In this document: piece by piece, positions 33,275 to 41,444 of the stretch
How positions within the stretch are numbered: the stretch's first letter is position 1
Layout of the letters: each line of letters opens with the position of its first letter
Assembly: GCF_016865425.1 (NCBI RefSeq)
Contig: NZ_AP023355.1
Span: 4,028,198 to 4,092,197 of the forward strand
Direction of reading: 5' to 3'
DNA from: Actinocatenispora thailandica
GTDB lineage: Bacteria; Actinomycetota; Actinomycetes; Mycobacteriales; Micromonosporaceae
Length of the DNA stretch: 64,000 nt
Translations under genes and position numbers: made by a program
Notes under the pieces: model-generated
What the model was told of the DNA's origin: nothing
Database searches by the model: none
The model's input: the letters and a program-made list of their open reading frames with translations, nothing else

Positions 33275-34120
33275 ATGACGGACAAGAGTGCCGACGGGAC
33301 ACCGAGCCTGTACGGCGGGCCCGGCATCAAGCGGGTACGCATCGCGCACCTGCGCGAGGCCAAGGAGCGCGGCGAGCGGTGGCCGATGCTCACCGCGTAC
33401 GACCAGTACTCGGCGCGGATCTTCGACGAGGTCGGCATCCCGGTGCTGCTGGTCGGAGACTCCGCCGCGAACAACGTCTACGGCTACGACACGACGGTAC
33501 GGGTGAGCCTGGCGGAGCTGTTGCCGCTGGTCCAAGCGGTGACCCGGTCCACCAGCCGCACCCTGGTGGTGGCCGACCTGCCGTTCGGCAGCTACGAGGC
33601 GTCGCCGGCGCAGGCGCTGGAGTCGGCGGTACGGCTGATGAAGGAGGGCGGCGCGCAGGCGGTCAAGCTGGAGGGCGGCGTCCGGATGAAGCCGCAGATC
33701 GAGGCGCTCACCCACGCCGGCATCCCGGTGATGGCACACATCGGCTTCACCCCGCAGTCCGAGCACCTGCTCGGCGGGTACCGGGTGCAGGGGCGCGGCG
33801 AGGCGGCCGACGCGGTGGTCGCGGACGCCCGTGCGGTGTGCGAGGCCGGTGCCTTCGCGGTGGTGTTGGAGATGGTGCCGGGGCAGGTCGCCAAGCGGAT
33901 CACGCACGAGCTGGCGATCCCGACGATCGGCATCGGCGCCGGACCCGACTGCGACGCGCAGGTCATGGTCTGGCAGGACATGGCCGGGCTGCGGGCGGGG
34001 CGCACGCCGCGCTTCGTCAAGCGGTACGCGAACCTGCACGACGTGCTGGCCGACGCGGCGCGGGCGTACGCGGCGGACGTCACCGCCGGCACGTTCCCGG
34101 CCGAGGAACACACCTTCTGA
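33275..34120 (+). CDS. panB: 3-methyl-2-oxobutanoate hydroxymethyltransferase
   Basis: A 281-residue PanB, which transfers a hydroxymethyl group from methylene-tetrahydrofolate to alpha-ketoisovalerate, the first step of pantothenate synthesis. Characteristic sequences: [67 protein letters not shown] and [20 protein letters not shown], with [21 protein letters not shown]. The metal and substrate ligands Asp and Glu in VGDS and KLEGG are present. I used ATG 33275; ATG 33245 in frame upstream is possible, though AAGGGAG between them favours 33275. Confidence 0.95.
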   Translation: MTDKSADGTPSLYGGPGIKRVRIAHLREAKERGERWPMLTAYDQYSARIFDEVGIPVLLVGDSAANNVYGYDTTVRVSLAELLPLVQAVTRSTSRTLVVADLPFGSYEASPAQALESAVRLMKEGGAQAVKLEGGVRMKPQIEALTHAGIPVMAHIGFTPQSEHLLGGYRVQGRGEAADAVVADARAVCEAGAFAVVLEMVPGQVAKRITHELAIPTIGIGAGPDCDAQVMVWQDMAGLRAGRTPRFVKRYANLHDVLADAARAYAADVTAGTFPAEEHTF

Positions 34121-34186
34121 CCCTTCGACCGCGGTGGCGGTGGTCGGGTCGCGACTGCGACCGGGCCACCGCCGCCCCATCGTTCC

Positions 34187-34320
34187 GCCGTCCCACGGCC
34201 GGCCCGCCGCCCCACCGGCCCGCCGTCCCACGGCCGGCCCGCCGTCCCACGGCCGGCCCATCGTCCCATCGGCCCGCCGTCGCACCGTCGGCCCGCCGTC
34301 CCACCGGCCGGCGGCCGGCG
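34187..34320. repeat. Degenerate tandem repeats (GCCCGCCGTCCCACCGGCC-like) between panB and the TetR gene
   Basis: Roughly 19-bp units built on CGCCGTCCCAC(GG/C)GGC recur about 6-7 times with substitutions between the panB stop and the 3' end of the minus-strand TetR gene. No gene is present. Convergent gene ends on both sides suggest the repeats could act as folding terminators. Confidence 0.65.
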
Positions 34321-34321
34321 G

Positions 34322-34954
34322 TCAGCGGCGCCAGCGCCAGTTCAGCTCGTCCGGGTTCGGCGGTGGGCCGGGCAGCCGGTCGGTCGTGTCCGCGGCCAGA
34401 CCGGCCAGCAGCAGGCCGAGGTAGCGGCGGCGCAGCTGGCCGGTACGGTCCGGGTCGGGCAGCCGGATCGCCGCGCAGCCCTCCAATACCAGCCCGAGGT
34501 CCTGGGCCACCACGTCCGGACGCAGCCGGCCGTCCCGGCGGGCCCGGTCGACGAGCCGGCCGGCCAGTTCCCCGGCACGCCGGGCGTCGGCGCCGAGCTG
34601 TTCGGTCGGGGTGAACCGGCCCGCCAGTCGCACCGTCAGGGAGTGCACGTCGGCGTCGACGACGCGGGTCAGGAAACCGGTCAGGGCGGCCCAGGCATCC
34701 GGTTCGGCGAGCGCCGCCTCGGCCTCGGCGAGGTAGGTGCGCAGCCCGTTCTCGCAGAGCGTCCGCAGCAGGTCGTCCTTGCTCGGATAGCGGCGGTACA
34801 GCGCGGAGATGCCGACCTCGGCGCGCTTCGCCACCGCGGAGACCGGCGCCTTCGGGTCGGCCAGGAAGACCTCGCGCGCCGCGTCGAGGATGACGGCGTC
34901 GTTGCGTGCGGCCTGCCCGCGTCGGCCGGGGCCGGGTGTCGTGTCAGTCGTCAT
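34322..34954 (-). CDS. TetR family transcriptional regulator
   Basis: A 210-residue TetR repressor. I chose ATG 34954 (MTTDTTPGPGRRGQAARNDA) over ATG 34984, which would cover the promoter side. The HTH is VSAVAKRAEVGISALYRRYPSKDDLL, seen in parts around residues 35-60; the C-terminal domain is all helical with DPDAWAALTGFLTRVVDADVHSL-type ligand pocket sequence. It is divergent from the epoxide hydrolase, and twin 15-bp boxes lie in the 84-bp gap, so it almost certainly represses that gene and itself. The ligand is probably an epoxide or aromatic compound. Confidence 0.9.
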   Translation of the reverse strand: MTTDTTPGPGRRGQAARNDAVILDAAREVFLADPKAPVSAVAKRAEVGISALYRRYPSKDDLLRTLCENGLRTYLAEAEAALAEPDAWAALTGFLTRVVDADVHSLTVRLAGRFTPTEQLGADARRAGELAGRLVDRARRDGRLRPDVVAQDLGLVLEGCAAIRLPDPDRTGQLRRRYLGLLLAGLAADTTDRLPGPPPNPDELNWRWRR

Positions 34955-34972
34955 GATCTCGACGCTATCACT

Positions 34973-35019
34973 GGAACGGATCATTCCGCTCTGTTACAGT
35001 CGAGGGAACGAAGCATTCC
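34973..35019. promoter_or_regulatory. Twin TetR operator boxes GGAACG-N3-CATTCC overlapping the epoxide hydrolase promoter
   Basis: Box 1 (34973-34987, GGAACGGATCATTCC) and box 2 (35005-35019, GGAACGAAGCATTCC) are 15-bp imperfect palindromes 32 bp centre to centre, about three helical turns. A -10-like TACAGT (34995-35000) lies between them, and box 1 overlaps the -35 position. This is the layout of a classic repressor pair controlling both divergent genes. Confidence 0.78.
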
Positions 35020-35038
35020 GTTCCACTGAGGAGCAGCC

Positions 35039-36184
35039 ATGCCGAGCACCGCCGTCCGCCCGTACCGGGTCGAGATCCCGCAGACCGCGCTCGACGAGCT
35101 GGCCGCCCGGCTCGACCGCACCGTCTGGCCCGCCGAGCAGCCCGGCACCACCGCCGCGTACGGGGTGGAAAGCTCCCGGGTCCGCGCCCTCGCCGAGCAC
35201 TGGCGGGACACGTTCGACTGGCGGACGCTGGAGGCGCGGCTCAACTCGTACCCGCAGTTCGTCACCGAGATCGACGGTGAGGACATTCACTTCCTGCACG
35301 TGCGGTCCGCGCGGGCCGACGCGACACCGCTGGTCCTCACGCACGGCTGGCCCGGCAGCATCCTCGAATACCTCGACGTGATCGAGCCGCTGACCGCGCC
35401 GGCCAGTCCCGAGGACCCGGCGTTCCACCTGGTCATCCCGTCACTGCCGGGGTTCGGCTTCAGCGGACCGACACGCGGCACCGGCTGGGACCGGTACCGC
35501 ACCGCCGCCGCCTGGGTCGAGCTGATGCACCGCCTCGGCTACCAGCGCTACGGCGCCCTCGGCAACGACGCCGGATCGATGATCTCGCCGGAGATCGGTC
35601 GGCTCGACCCGGACTCGGTGGTCGGCGTGCACGTCACCCAGCTGTTCTCGTTCCCGTCCGGCGACCCGGCCGAGTTCACCGACCTCAGCGCGGCCGACCA
35701 GGCGGCCCTGGGCCACCTGCAGTGGTTCTCCGACACGATGATGTCGTTCAACCTGCTGCACAGCCAGCAGCCGCAGACCCTGGCGTACGCGCTGGCCGAC
35801 TCGCCGGTCGGGCTGCTCGGCTGGCTCGCGCAGCTGTTCGGGGAGAGCCTCGACGCCGACTTCGTCGTCGGCAACGTCGCGATCCACTGGCTCACCGGTA
35901 CCGCCGCCTCGGCGATCCGGTTCTACTACGAGGAGGCGCACTCCGCGGCGACGCCGCCGAGCGGGCCGACCAGCACGCCGACCGGACTGGCCATGTTCGC
36001 CGGCGACTTCCAGTCCATTCGGCGGTTCGCCGAACGCGACCACGCCAACATCGTCAGCTGGAACTCCTACGACCCCGGCGTGCCGGCCGGCGGCCCCCGC
36101 GACGCCCGCGGCCACTACGCCGCGCACGAGGCCACCGACGTGCTGGTCGGCGACGTACGGCGGTTCTTCGCCGCGCTGGCCTGA
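35039..36184 (+). CDS. Epoxide hydrolase (alpha/beta-hydrolase with N-terminal EHN domain)
   Basis: A 381-residue microsomal-type epoxide hydrolase. The N-terminal EHN domain covers about 1-105 (PYRVEIPQTALDELAARLDR, HWRDTFDWRTLEARLN), then the alpha/beta-hydrolase core. The oxyanion motif is HGWPGS; the nucleophile elbow is ALGNDAGSMISPEIG, with Asp in the position used by epoxide hydrolases. The lid carries Tyr residues, and the catalytic His is in DARGHYAAHEATD. GAGGAG lies 5 nt before ATG 35039. Soluble enzyme, adds water to epoxides to give diols. Strong divergent TetR control suggests induction by a specific toxic or metabolic epoxide. Confidence 0.92.
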   Translation: MPSTAVRPYRVEIPQTALDELAARLDRTVWPAEQPGTTAAYGVESSRVRALAEHWRDTFDWRTLEARLNSYPQFVTEIDGEDIHFLHVRSARADATPLVLTHGWPGSILEYLDVIEPLTAPASPEDPAFHLVIPSLPGFGFSGPTRGTGWDRYRTAAAWVELMHRLGYQRYGALGNDAGSMISPEIGRLDPDSVVGVHVTQLFSFPSGDPAEFTDLSAADQAALGHLQWFSDTMMSFNLLHSQQPQTLAYALADSPVGLLGWLAQLFGESLDADFVVGNVAIHWLTGTAASAIRFYYEEAHSAATPPSGPTSTPTGLAMFAGDFQSIRRFAERDHANIVSWNSYDPGVPAGGPRDARGHYAAHEATDVLVGDVRRFFAALA

Positions 36185-36324
36185 CGGCTCCCCCGCTGCC
36201 GCCGACCACGTCCGGCCGGCGGCAGCACTCGTGTCGGGCCGCGGCGGCACCGACCTCCCGGCCGGCGGCAGCGCCGGGGGTCCGGCCAGGCGCCCGTCGG
36301 CCCGGCCGCGGCGGGCCCGACGGG

Positions 36325-37056
36325 TCAGGCGCGCGACAGTGCCTCGCCGAGGACCCCGGGTGCCTCGGCGAGGGACGGACCGTACCAGGTCAGGTGACGG
36401 CCGGAAACCAGCGCCGCCGGCAGCTCACCGAACGCCTCGGGGCCGTCGACCGCGGTGAACCGGTACGGCTCGTCCGGCAGCACCACCAGGTCGGGCGCGG
36501 CCGGCCCGACCGCATCCGGCACGTCCAGCCGCGGGTACCGCTGCGTCGGGTCCGCGCCGAGCTGCGGCACCTCGACACCCAGCCGGCGCAGCACGTCGGC
36601 GGCGAAGGTGTCGGCACCCAACCAGATCCACGGCCGGCGCCACACCGGCACCACCGCGACACGCGCCCGGCCGGGATGCACCGGACGCGCCGCCGACCAG
36701 GCAGCGTCGGCGGCGTCGAGCCAGCCGGGCCGCGGCACCCCCAGTACCGTCATCATCTCGTCCAGTGTGGACAGTGCCGCGGCGACGGTGCGGGGGAAGC
36801 AGACCCAGACCTCGATCCCGGCGGCACGCAACGCCTCGACGTCCGCGCGCCGGTTCTCCTCCCGGTTGCCCAGCACCAGATCCGGCGCCAGCGCGAGCAC
36901 GTCGTCGATCCGCGGATACTTGCTGCCACCGACCCGCGGCACGTTCAGCCCAGCCGGTTCGGTGCACCAGTCGGTCGCACCGGCCAGCAGCTCCGGCGCG
37001 GTCGCGGCGACCGACTCGGTCAGCGACGGCACCAGCGAGACCACCCGGGACGGCAT
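36325..37056 (-). CDS. BtuF/FhuD-like metal-receptor fold protein without signal peptide
   Basis: A 243-residue protein with the helical-backbone metal receptor fold of class III solute-binding proteins: PSRVVSLVPSLTESVAATAPE at the start, GSKYPRIDDVLALAPDLVLG, and an C-terminal half with LGADTFAADVLRRLGVEVP. Family members usually bind cobalamin or iron-siderophores in ABC import. This one starts directly at MPSRVVSLVPSL with no signal peptide or lipobox, so it should be cytoplasmic. No transporter is nearby. Cytoplasmic members are found in actinobacteria; function is not known to me. It lies 8 nt downstream of the F420 reductase gene and is probably co-transcribed with it. Confidence 0.85.
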   Translation of the reverse strand: MPSRVVSLVPSLTESVAATAPELLAGATDWCTEPAGLNVPRVGGSKYPRIDDVLALAPDLVLGNREENRRADVEALRAAGIEVWVCFPRTVAAALSTLDEMMTVLGVPRPGWLDAADAAWSAARPVHPGRARVAVVPVWRRPWIWLGADTFAADVLRRLGVEVPQLGADPTQRYPRLDVPDAVGPAAPDLVVLPDEPYRFTAVDGPEAFGELPAALVSGRHLTWYGPSLAEAPGVLGEALSRA

Positions 37057-37064
37057 CGCGCGGC

Positions 37065-37757
37065 TCAGACGTCGGTGATCCGGATGCCGGCGTGCGCCTT
37101 GTACCGCCGGTTGATCGCGATCAGGTTCGCGGTCAGCGCCTCGATCTGGCCCGCGTTGCGCAGCCGGCCGGCGAACACGCCCCGCACCCCCGCGATCCGG
37201 CCGGCGAGCGCCTGCACCGTCTCCGCCGCCGCCCGGTCGTCCCCCAGCACCAGCACGTCGGTGTCCACCGTGGCCACCATCGGGTCGGTCAGCAGCACCG
37301 CACTGACGTGATGGAAGGCCGCGGTGACCCGGGTCTCCGGCAGCAGCGTGGCGGCCTGCTCGGCGGCACTGCCCTCCGGCACCGGCACCGGGTACGGGCC
37401 GCGCTGGTCGAACCCGAGCGGGTTGACGCAGTCGACCAGGATCCGACCGGTCAGGACGCCGCGCAGCGAGGTCAGCGTCTCGGCATGGCCCTCGTACGGC
37501 AGGGCGGCGATCACCACGTCGCAGTCCGCGGCCGCCGCGTTGTCGCCGCCGGTCACCTCTCCCGCATCCGCACCCGGCAACCCCGCCAGCTCCGCCGCCG
37601 CCGCCACGCCACGCTCGGCGCTCCGCGACCCCAGCACCACTCGCTGCCCGGCCCGCGCCAGCCGGTACGCCAAGCCCCTACCCTGCGGCCCGGTTCCGCC
37701 GAGGACGCCGACCGTCAGGCCGGACACGTCAGGCAACACACTCGCATCAAACGCCAT
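37065..37757 (-). CDS. npdG: NADPH-dependent F420 reductase
   Basis: A 230-residue F420:NADPH oxidoreductase, transferring hydride between NADPH and coenzyme F420, a deazaflavin typical of actinobacteria and methanogens. The dinucleotide fold is VGVLGGTGPQGRGLAYRLARAG near residues 15-35, followed by VLGSRSAERG for the NADP phosphate, VVIAALPYEGH, and the family motif DCVNPLGFDQRGPYPVP. C-terminal end NLIAINRRYKAHAGIRITD fits. Start ATG 37757, with ATG 37766 as alternative. It precedes the BtuF-like gene. It is cytoplasmic and supplies reduced F420 for F420-dependent enzymes elsewhere. Confidence 0.94.
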   Translation of the reverse strand: MAFDASVLPDVSGLTVGVLGGTGPQGRGLAYRLARAGQRVVLGSRSAERGVAAAAELAGLPGADAGEVTGGDNAAAADCDVVIAALPYEGHAETLTSLRGVLTGRILVDCVNPLGFDQRGPYPVPVPEGSAAEQAATLLPETRVTAAFHHVSAVLLTDPMVATVDTDVLVLGDDRAAAETVQALAGRIAGVRGVFAGRLRNAGQIEALTANLIAINRRYKAHAGIRITDV

Positions 37758-37913
37758 GCCACCCATTCAACCGCACCAGCGACCCGCGACGCCGCCAGGC
37801 CACGGCGCACGGCGGCCGGGCCGGGCCACGACCCGCGGGCCGCTGGGAGCGAGGCAGGTGCGGGGCGAGAGGCGCGAGGTAGCTGCGGGGCGCCGGGTAG
37901 CTGCGGGGCGCGG

Positions 37914-38010
37914 GCGCGAGGAACGCGAGGCGCGGGGCCCCGCGGCGCGGGGCGCAGGGCGCGAGGAACGCGAGGCGCGGGGCCCCGCGGCGCGGGGCGC
38001 GGGGCGCGAG
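37914..38010. repeat. 45-bp tandem repeats, about two and a fraction copies
   Basis: Two near-identical copies of GCGCGAGGAACGCGAGGCG-plus-GGGGCCCCGC begin at 37914 and 37959, and a third start at 38004 diverges after a few bases. Each contains a self-complementary GCGGGGCCCCGC stem. The same block also has two copies of GTAGCTGCGGGGCGCCGGG, at about 37879 and 38011. Confidence 0.85.
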
Positions 38011-38052
38011 GTAGCTGCGGGGCGCCGGGCACCGTGCAGGCACGGCCGGCGG

Positions 38053-38174
38053 GCGCAAGGAACGCGGGGCGCAAGGAACGCGGGGCGCAAGGAACGCGGG
38101 GCGCGCGGAACGCGGGGCGCGCGGAACGCGGGGCGCGCGGAACGCGGGGCGCAAGGAGCGCGGGGCGCAAGGCG
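38053..38174. repeat. 16-bp minisatellite, seven full units plus a partial
   Basis: Units of GCGCAAGGAACGCGGG (three copies), GCGCGCGGAACGCGGG (three) and GCGCAAGGAGCGCGGG (one) run head to tail from 38053, then a partial copy. The two-variant block structure suggests segmental expansion. It contains no gene: translations in any frame are repetitive Arg/Ala/Pro strings. Confidence 0.92.
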
Positions 38175-38594
38175 AGAGGCCACGGGACACCAGGCGCGGG
38201 CCACGCGCGAGACAAGGTCCGTGAGGTGCCCCCGGGTAGCCGGCGGCTACCGGCCCCCGGGCTCGGCACACGACCGGCCGGCCATCCGGCATTCGGGCTG
38301 TGCGGCCCAGCGCGGAGCCGCCGATCCCGAGTGCCGGACCAGCGACGCGACCGCCGACCTGGACCCATACCCGACCATCGAACCGCCGGCCCGGACGCGC
38401 CCGCGACCGTCGACCGCCGCGCCGGACGCGCGACGGGACCGCCGGCTGGAGCCGCCCGCACCGCCACGACCCGCCACGGCAGGAACGGGCCCGGCGGCGC
38501 TCACCGGCGGCGGGAACCCCGCGGCCCCGGTCGACGCGCACGCTGGGCCTGCCGTGGGTCGGACCTCGTGCTCCGACCCACGGCAGCAGCCGGG
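38175..38594. other. Gene-free flank between minisatellite and the histone-like gene
   Basis: About 420 bases with no convincing gene; long open frames in several phases are shadows of GC richness. It is followed by the 3' end of the histone-like gene at 38595. Several CCGGC-rich stems are present, and no tRNA or clear terminator was seen. Confidence 0.55.
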
Positions 38595-40829
38595 TCAGCC
38601 GCGCCGGGCGACGGCGGTCCTGGGCCGCCGGCCGGCGACGCCACTGCGTCCGCCCGGGCGGGCCCTCACCCGAGTCGCCGGCCGGCCGGTACCGGCGCTC
38701 GGCCGGCTCACCGAGCGGGCCGCCGGCGCCCGCCGGGTGCCGGACTGTCGCGGCGGGGTGCTGCCGGTGGCGCGGCCGGTACGACGCACGGTGCGGGAGC
38801 CCGACCTGCCCCGAGCCCCACTACCGGCCCGGGCGGACGGCGCACGGCCCGATCGCGTCCCCGCGGTACCGGCGGCTGCCGAGCGGGTGCTCTCGCCCCG
38901 CACCGTGGAGCGCTTGGCCGCCGGCCGGGCGGTACGAGCCGCGACGGTGCGGGCCGGAGCCCGCTTCGCCACCCGCCGCCGGGACGCCCGCGCCCGGCCG
39001 GTTGCCGACGCCGTACGGCTCGCGGACGCCGGTTTCCGCGCTGCCGAACCGCGCGCGGACGGCTTCCTCGCGGCCACCGCCTTGCGCACGCTGGTACGTC
39101 GGCCGGCCGGCGCCCGTCCGACCGCGGAACGGCGTGCCGGAGCCCGCTTCGCGGCCCGGCGCGGCGTGCTGGCCGATCGTGCGGTGGACTTGCGCGCCGG
39201 CGCCCGCTTCGCCGTCGAGCTGCGCGCCGCACCGGACCGAGCCGCAGGCGCGCGCTTCGCCATCGAGCTGCGCGCCGCACCCGACCGAGCCGCAGGCGCG
39301 CGCTTCGCCGCGGTCTTGCGGGCCGACGCCCGCGTGGCGGTGCCGGTCCGTGCCCTTGACGTGGCGACCGCTGTCTTCCGGGTCGCCCCACGAGCCGCCG
39401 TCGACCGTCGCGCCGCCGCGGGACGGCTGGCCGCCGTACGCGCCGTCGCCTTCCGAGCGGTCGCCTTCCGCGCAGGCGCCTTGCGCGCCGCGGTGCTCCG
39501 TGCCGCCGCCTTGCGCGCAGGCGCCTTGCGCGCGGTCGTCTTGCGCGCGGTCGTCTTGCGCGCCGTCGCCCTGCTCACGGGCGCGCGCTGGGCAGCCGAC
39601 TTGCGGACCGGAGCACGCTTCGCCGCGGCCGTCCGAGCGGTGCCCGCGCGCCGGGTGGTCGCCTTGCGTGCGGTCGCGGTGCGAGGCACGGCCGTCTTGC
39701 GGGTCGCCGTCCGGCGGGCGGCGGTGCCACGGGCCGCCTTGGTGGCCGGCGCACGCTTCGCGGCGGTCGCACGGGTCGACTTGCGCGCCGTCGTGCTCCG
39801 CGATGCCGCCTTCGTCGCCGGTGCACGTTTCGCGCTGGCCTTCCGTACGGTCGTGCGCTTGGCGGCGGTCGCCCGCTTGGCGACCGCACCGCGCGGGGCT
39901 GGCGCCGCCCGCTTCGTCGCCGTGGCACGCTTCGCGGTGGCCTTGCGGGCCGGGCTCGTCCGCGTCGACTTGCGCGCCGCGCTGGGCCGCGTCGCCGATT
40001 TGCGCGCCGCGCTGGGCCGCGTCGCCGATTTGCGCGCCGCGCTGGCCCGCGACGCCGTGGCCCCCTTGGCCGGCGTCGCGCGCTTGGCCGTGGTGCGCTT
40101 GGCTGTCGCCTTCTTCGCTGGCGCCGCGCGCTTGGCGGTCGCCGCCCTCGCTGGCGCCGCGCGCTTGGCCGTGGTCCGCTTTTCCGGAGCGCGCTTGGTC
40201 ACGGTCGCCCGCTTCGTTGCGGAGGCCCGCTTCGTGGCCGTAGCACGCTTGGTAGCCGGCGCACGCTTGGTAGCCGGACGTTTCGCTGCCGTCGCCCGCG
40301 TCGCCGCCGTCCTCTTGGCTGCGGTCGCCCGCTTCGCCGCCGGACGCTTCGCAGCCGGCACACGCTTCGTCGCCGCAGCACGCTTGGTAGCCGTCACACG
40401 CTTCGCCGCCGTCGCACGCTTGGTTGCCGCCGGACGCTTGGTCGCGGTCGCACGCTTGGTAGCCGGACGTTTCGCTGCCGTCGCACGCTTCGTTGCCGTC
40501 CTCTTGGTCGCGGTCGCCCGCTTCGCCGCCGGACGCTTGGTAGCCGTCGCACGCTTCGTTGCCGTCCTCTTGGCTGCGGTCGCCCGCTTCGCCGCCGGAC
40601 GCTTGGTAGCCGTCGCACGCTTGGTTGCCGTCGCACGCTTCGCGGGCGTGGCACGCTTCGTGGTGGTCTTGCGCGCCGACGTGGTACGAGTCGATGCGGC
40701 GCGCTTGGTCGCCGTCTTGCGGGCGGTGCCGGTGCGCGCCGTCGCCGTCTTGCGGCCGGTCGTCGCGGTCCGGGCACCGGTGGACTTTCGGGCACCGGTA
40801 CGTGCGGTGCTTCGGGTCGTTGTCGCCAT
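38595..40829 (-). CDS. Very long histone-H1-like (Lys/Ala/Arg/Thr-rich) nucleoid-associated protein
   Basis: A 744-residue protein starting at ATG 40829, with GGGGGAG 7 nt upstream. It begins MATTTRSTARTGARKSTG and continues almost wholly as Lys/Arg/Ala/Thr/Pro repeats such as KRATATKRPAAKRATAAKR. No HU domain or other folded module is present, unlike HupS/HupB-type proteins, which have an N-terminal HU domain and a tail of under 120 residues. The C-terminal third loses Lys and becomes Arg/Ser/Gly-rich. The DNA holds a 66-bp near-perfect tandem unit (22 residues) at 40498-40629. Very basic, so likely to bind and compact DNA. Actinomycete H1-like proteins are usually about 200 residues, so the length is exceptional. 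Function is inference. Confidence 0.9.
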   Translation of the reverse strand: MATTTRSTARTGARKSTGARTATTGRKTATARTGTARKTATKRAASTRTTSARKTTTKRATPAKRATATKRATATKRPAAKRATAAKRTATKRATATKRPAAKRATATKRTATKRATAAKRPATKRATATKRPAATKRATAAKRVTATKRAAATKRVPAAKRPAAKRATAAKRTAATRATAAKRPATKRAPATKRATATKRASATKRATVTKRAPEKRTTAKRAAPARAATAKRAAPAKKATAKRTTAKRATPAKGATASRASAARKSATRPSAARKSATRPSAARKSTRTSPARKATAKRATATKRAAPAPRGAVAKRATAAKRTTVRKASAKRAPATKAASRSTTARKSTRATAAKRAPATKAARGTAARRTATRKTAVPRTATARKATTRRAGTARTAAAKRAPVRKSAAQRAPVSRATARKTTARKTTARKAPARKAAARSTAARKAPARKATARKATARTAASRPAAARRSTAARGATRKTAVATSRARTGTATRASARKTAAKRAPAARSGAARSSMAKRAPAARSGAARSSTAKRAPARKSTARSASTPRRAAKRAPARRSAVGRAPAGRRTSVRKAVAARKPSARGSAARKPASASRTASATGRARASRRRVAKRAPARTVAARTARPAAKRSTVRGESTRSAAAGTAGTRSGRAPSARAGSGARGRSGSRTVRRTGRATGSTPPRQSGTRRAPAARSVSRPSAGTGRPATRVRARPGGRSGVAGRRPRTAVARRG

Positions 40830-41007
40830 GTTCCCGTCTCCCCCTGTGGACCCCCGCACGCGTCGGCGGAATTGCCGGGGCGAAGGTCCGTGACGAGTTG
40901 CCTGTCAGGCGTGGTGACCGTGTTGAGTTGTGGTTATGTTCGCCGCGCGGCAGGGCATCGGGACTCGTTGAGATGCGTGCTGTCACGATGCGCCGGGGCG
41001 CGGCCGA

Positions 41008-41205
41008 TCAGTCTGCCTCGCCGCGCCAGCGGGCGTCTTCGGCGTCCCATTCCTCGTTGCGCTCGTGCACCTGTTGCAGGGCATCGGCAGCCGCCTGCCG
41101 GGACTCGAACGGCCCGAGCAGGAAACGCGCCGGGCACTTCGTCGCGTCGTCCTCGACGCGCTGGTGCCGCAGGCACCAGTAGAAGCGCGGCTCCTCGTCG
41201 CTCAT
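41008..41205 (-). CDS. Small SPOR-domain-like protein
   Basis: A 65-residue protein starting at ATG 41205 with a strong GGAGGA ribosome site. The sequence EEPRFYWCLRHQRVEDDAT, then RFLLGPFESRQAAADALQQV, matches a small conserved actinobacterial protein often annotated as SPOR-domain-like; the GPFESRQAAADAL segment is the recognisable one. The C-terminus is charged (NEEWDAEDARWRGEAD). There is no signal or membrane helix, so a true septal peptidoglycan-binding role is doubtful. Two Cys residues (YWCLRH and TKCPAR) could bind metal. It is transcribed towards the histone-like gene. Confidence 0.87.
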   Translation of the reverse strand: MSDEEPRFYWCLRHQRVEDDATKCPARFLLGPFESRQAAADALQQVHERNEEWDAEDARWRGEAD

Positions 41206-41413
41206 GACCGTTCCTCCTGCGTCGGAACGCTCATGCGGCACCACGTCGCGCGATACCCACGATTCGCTCGCTGACGCTCGCTCATGCGTCCACTGTGCAC
41301 CTTGTTTTCGTCACGCGCCACCTGTTCGCGACATTCGCGATCCGACGGCGGATCGCTGCCGGGTGCGATTCCTTGCCGCGAAACGGCATTCACCGCGGTC
41401 GATTCTGCAACGC

Positions 41414-41431
41414 CCCGGTTGCGAAACCGGG
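41414..41431. terminator. Short hairpin after the IclR gene
   Basis: CCCGGTT and AACCGGG (7 bp arms) with a 4-nt loop lie just beyond the IclR stop on the minus strand. No U-tract follows. It is a modest terminator candidate. Confidence 0.45.
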
Positions 41432-41444
41432 TCGCGGAACGCGG

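Noticed and set aside
37880-38180. CRISPR-like array in the repeat block
   Set aside because: Units are contiguous with no spacers and are GC-only slippage repeats.
37324-40893. Plus-strand frame of about 1189 codons opposite the F420 reductase and histone-like genes
   Set aside because: It translates to Ala/Arg/Val low-complexity sequence and includes the repeat block. The minus-strand gene has start, ribosome site and typical H1-like composition.
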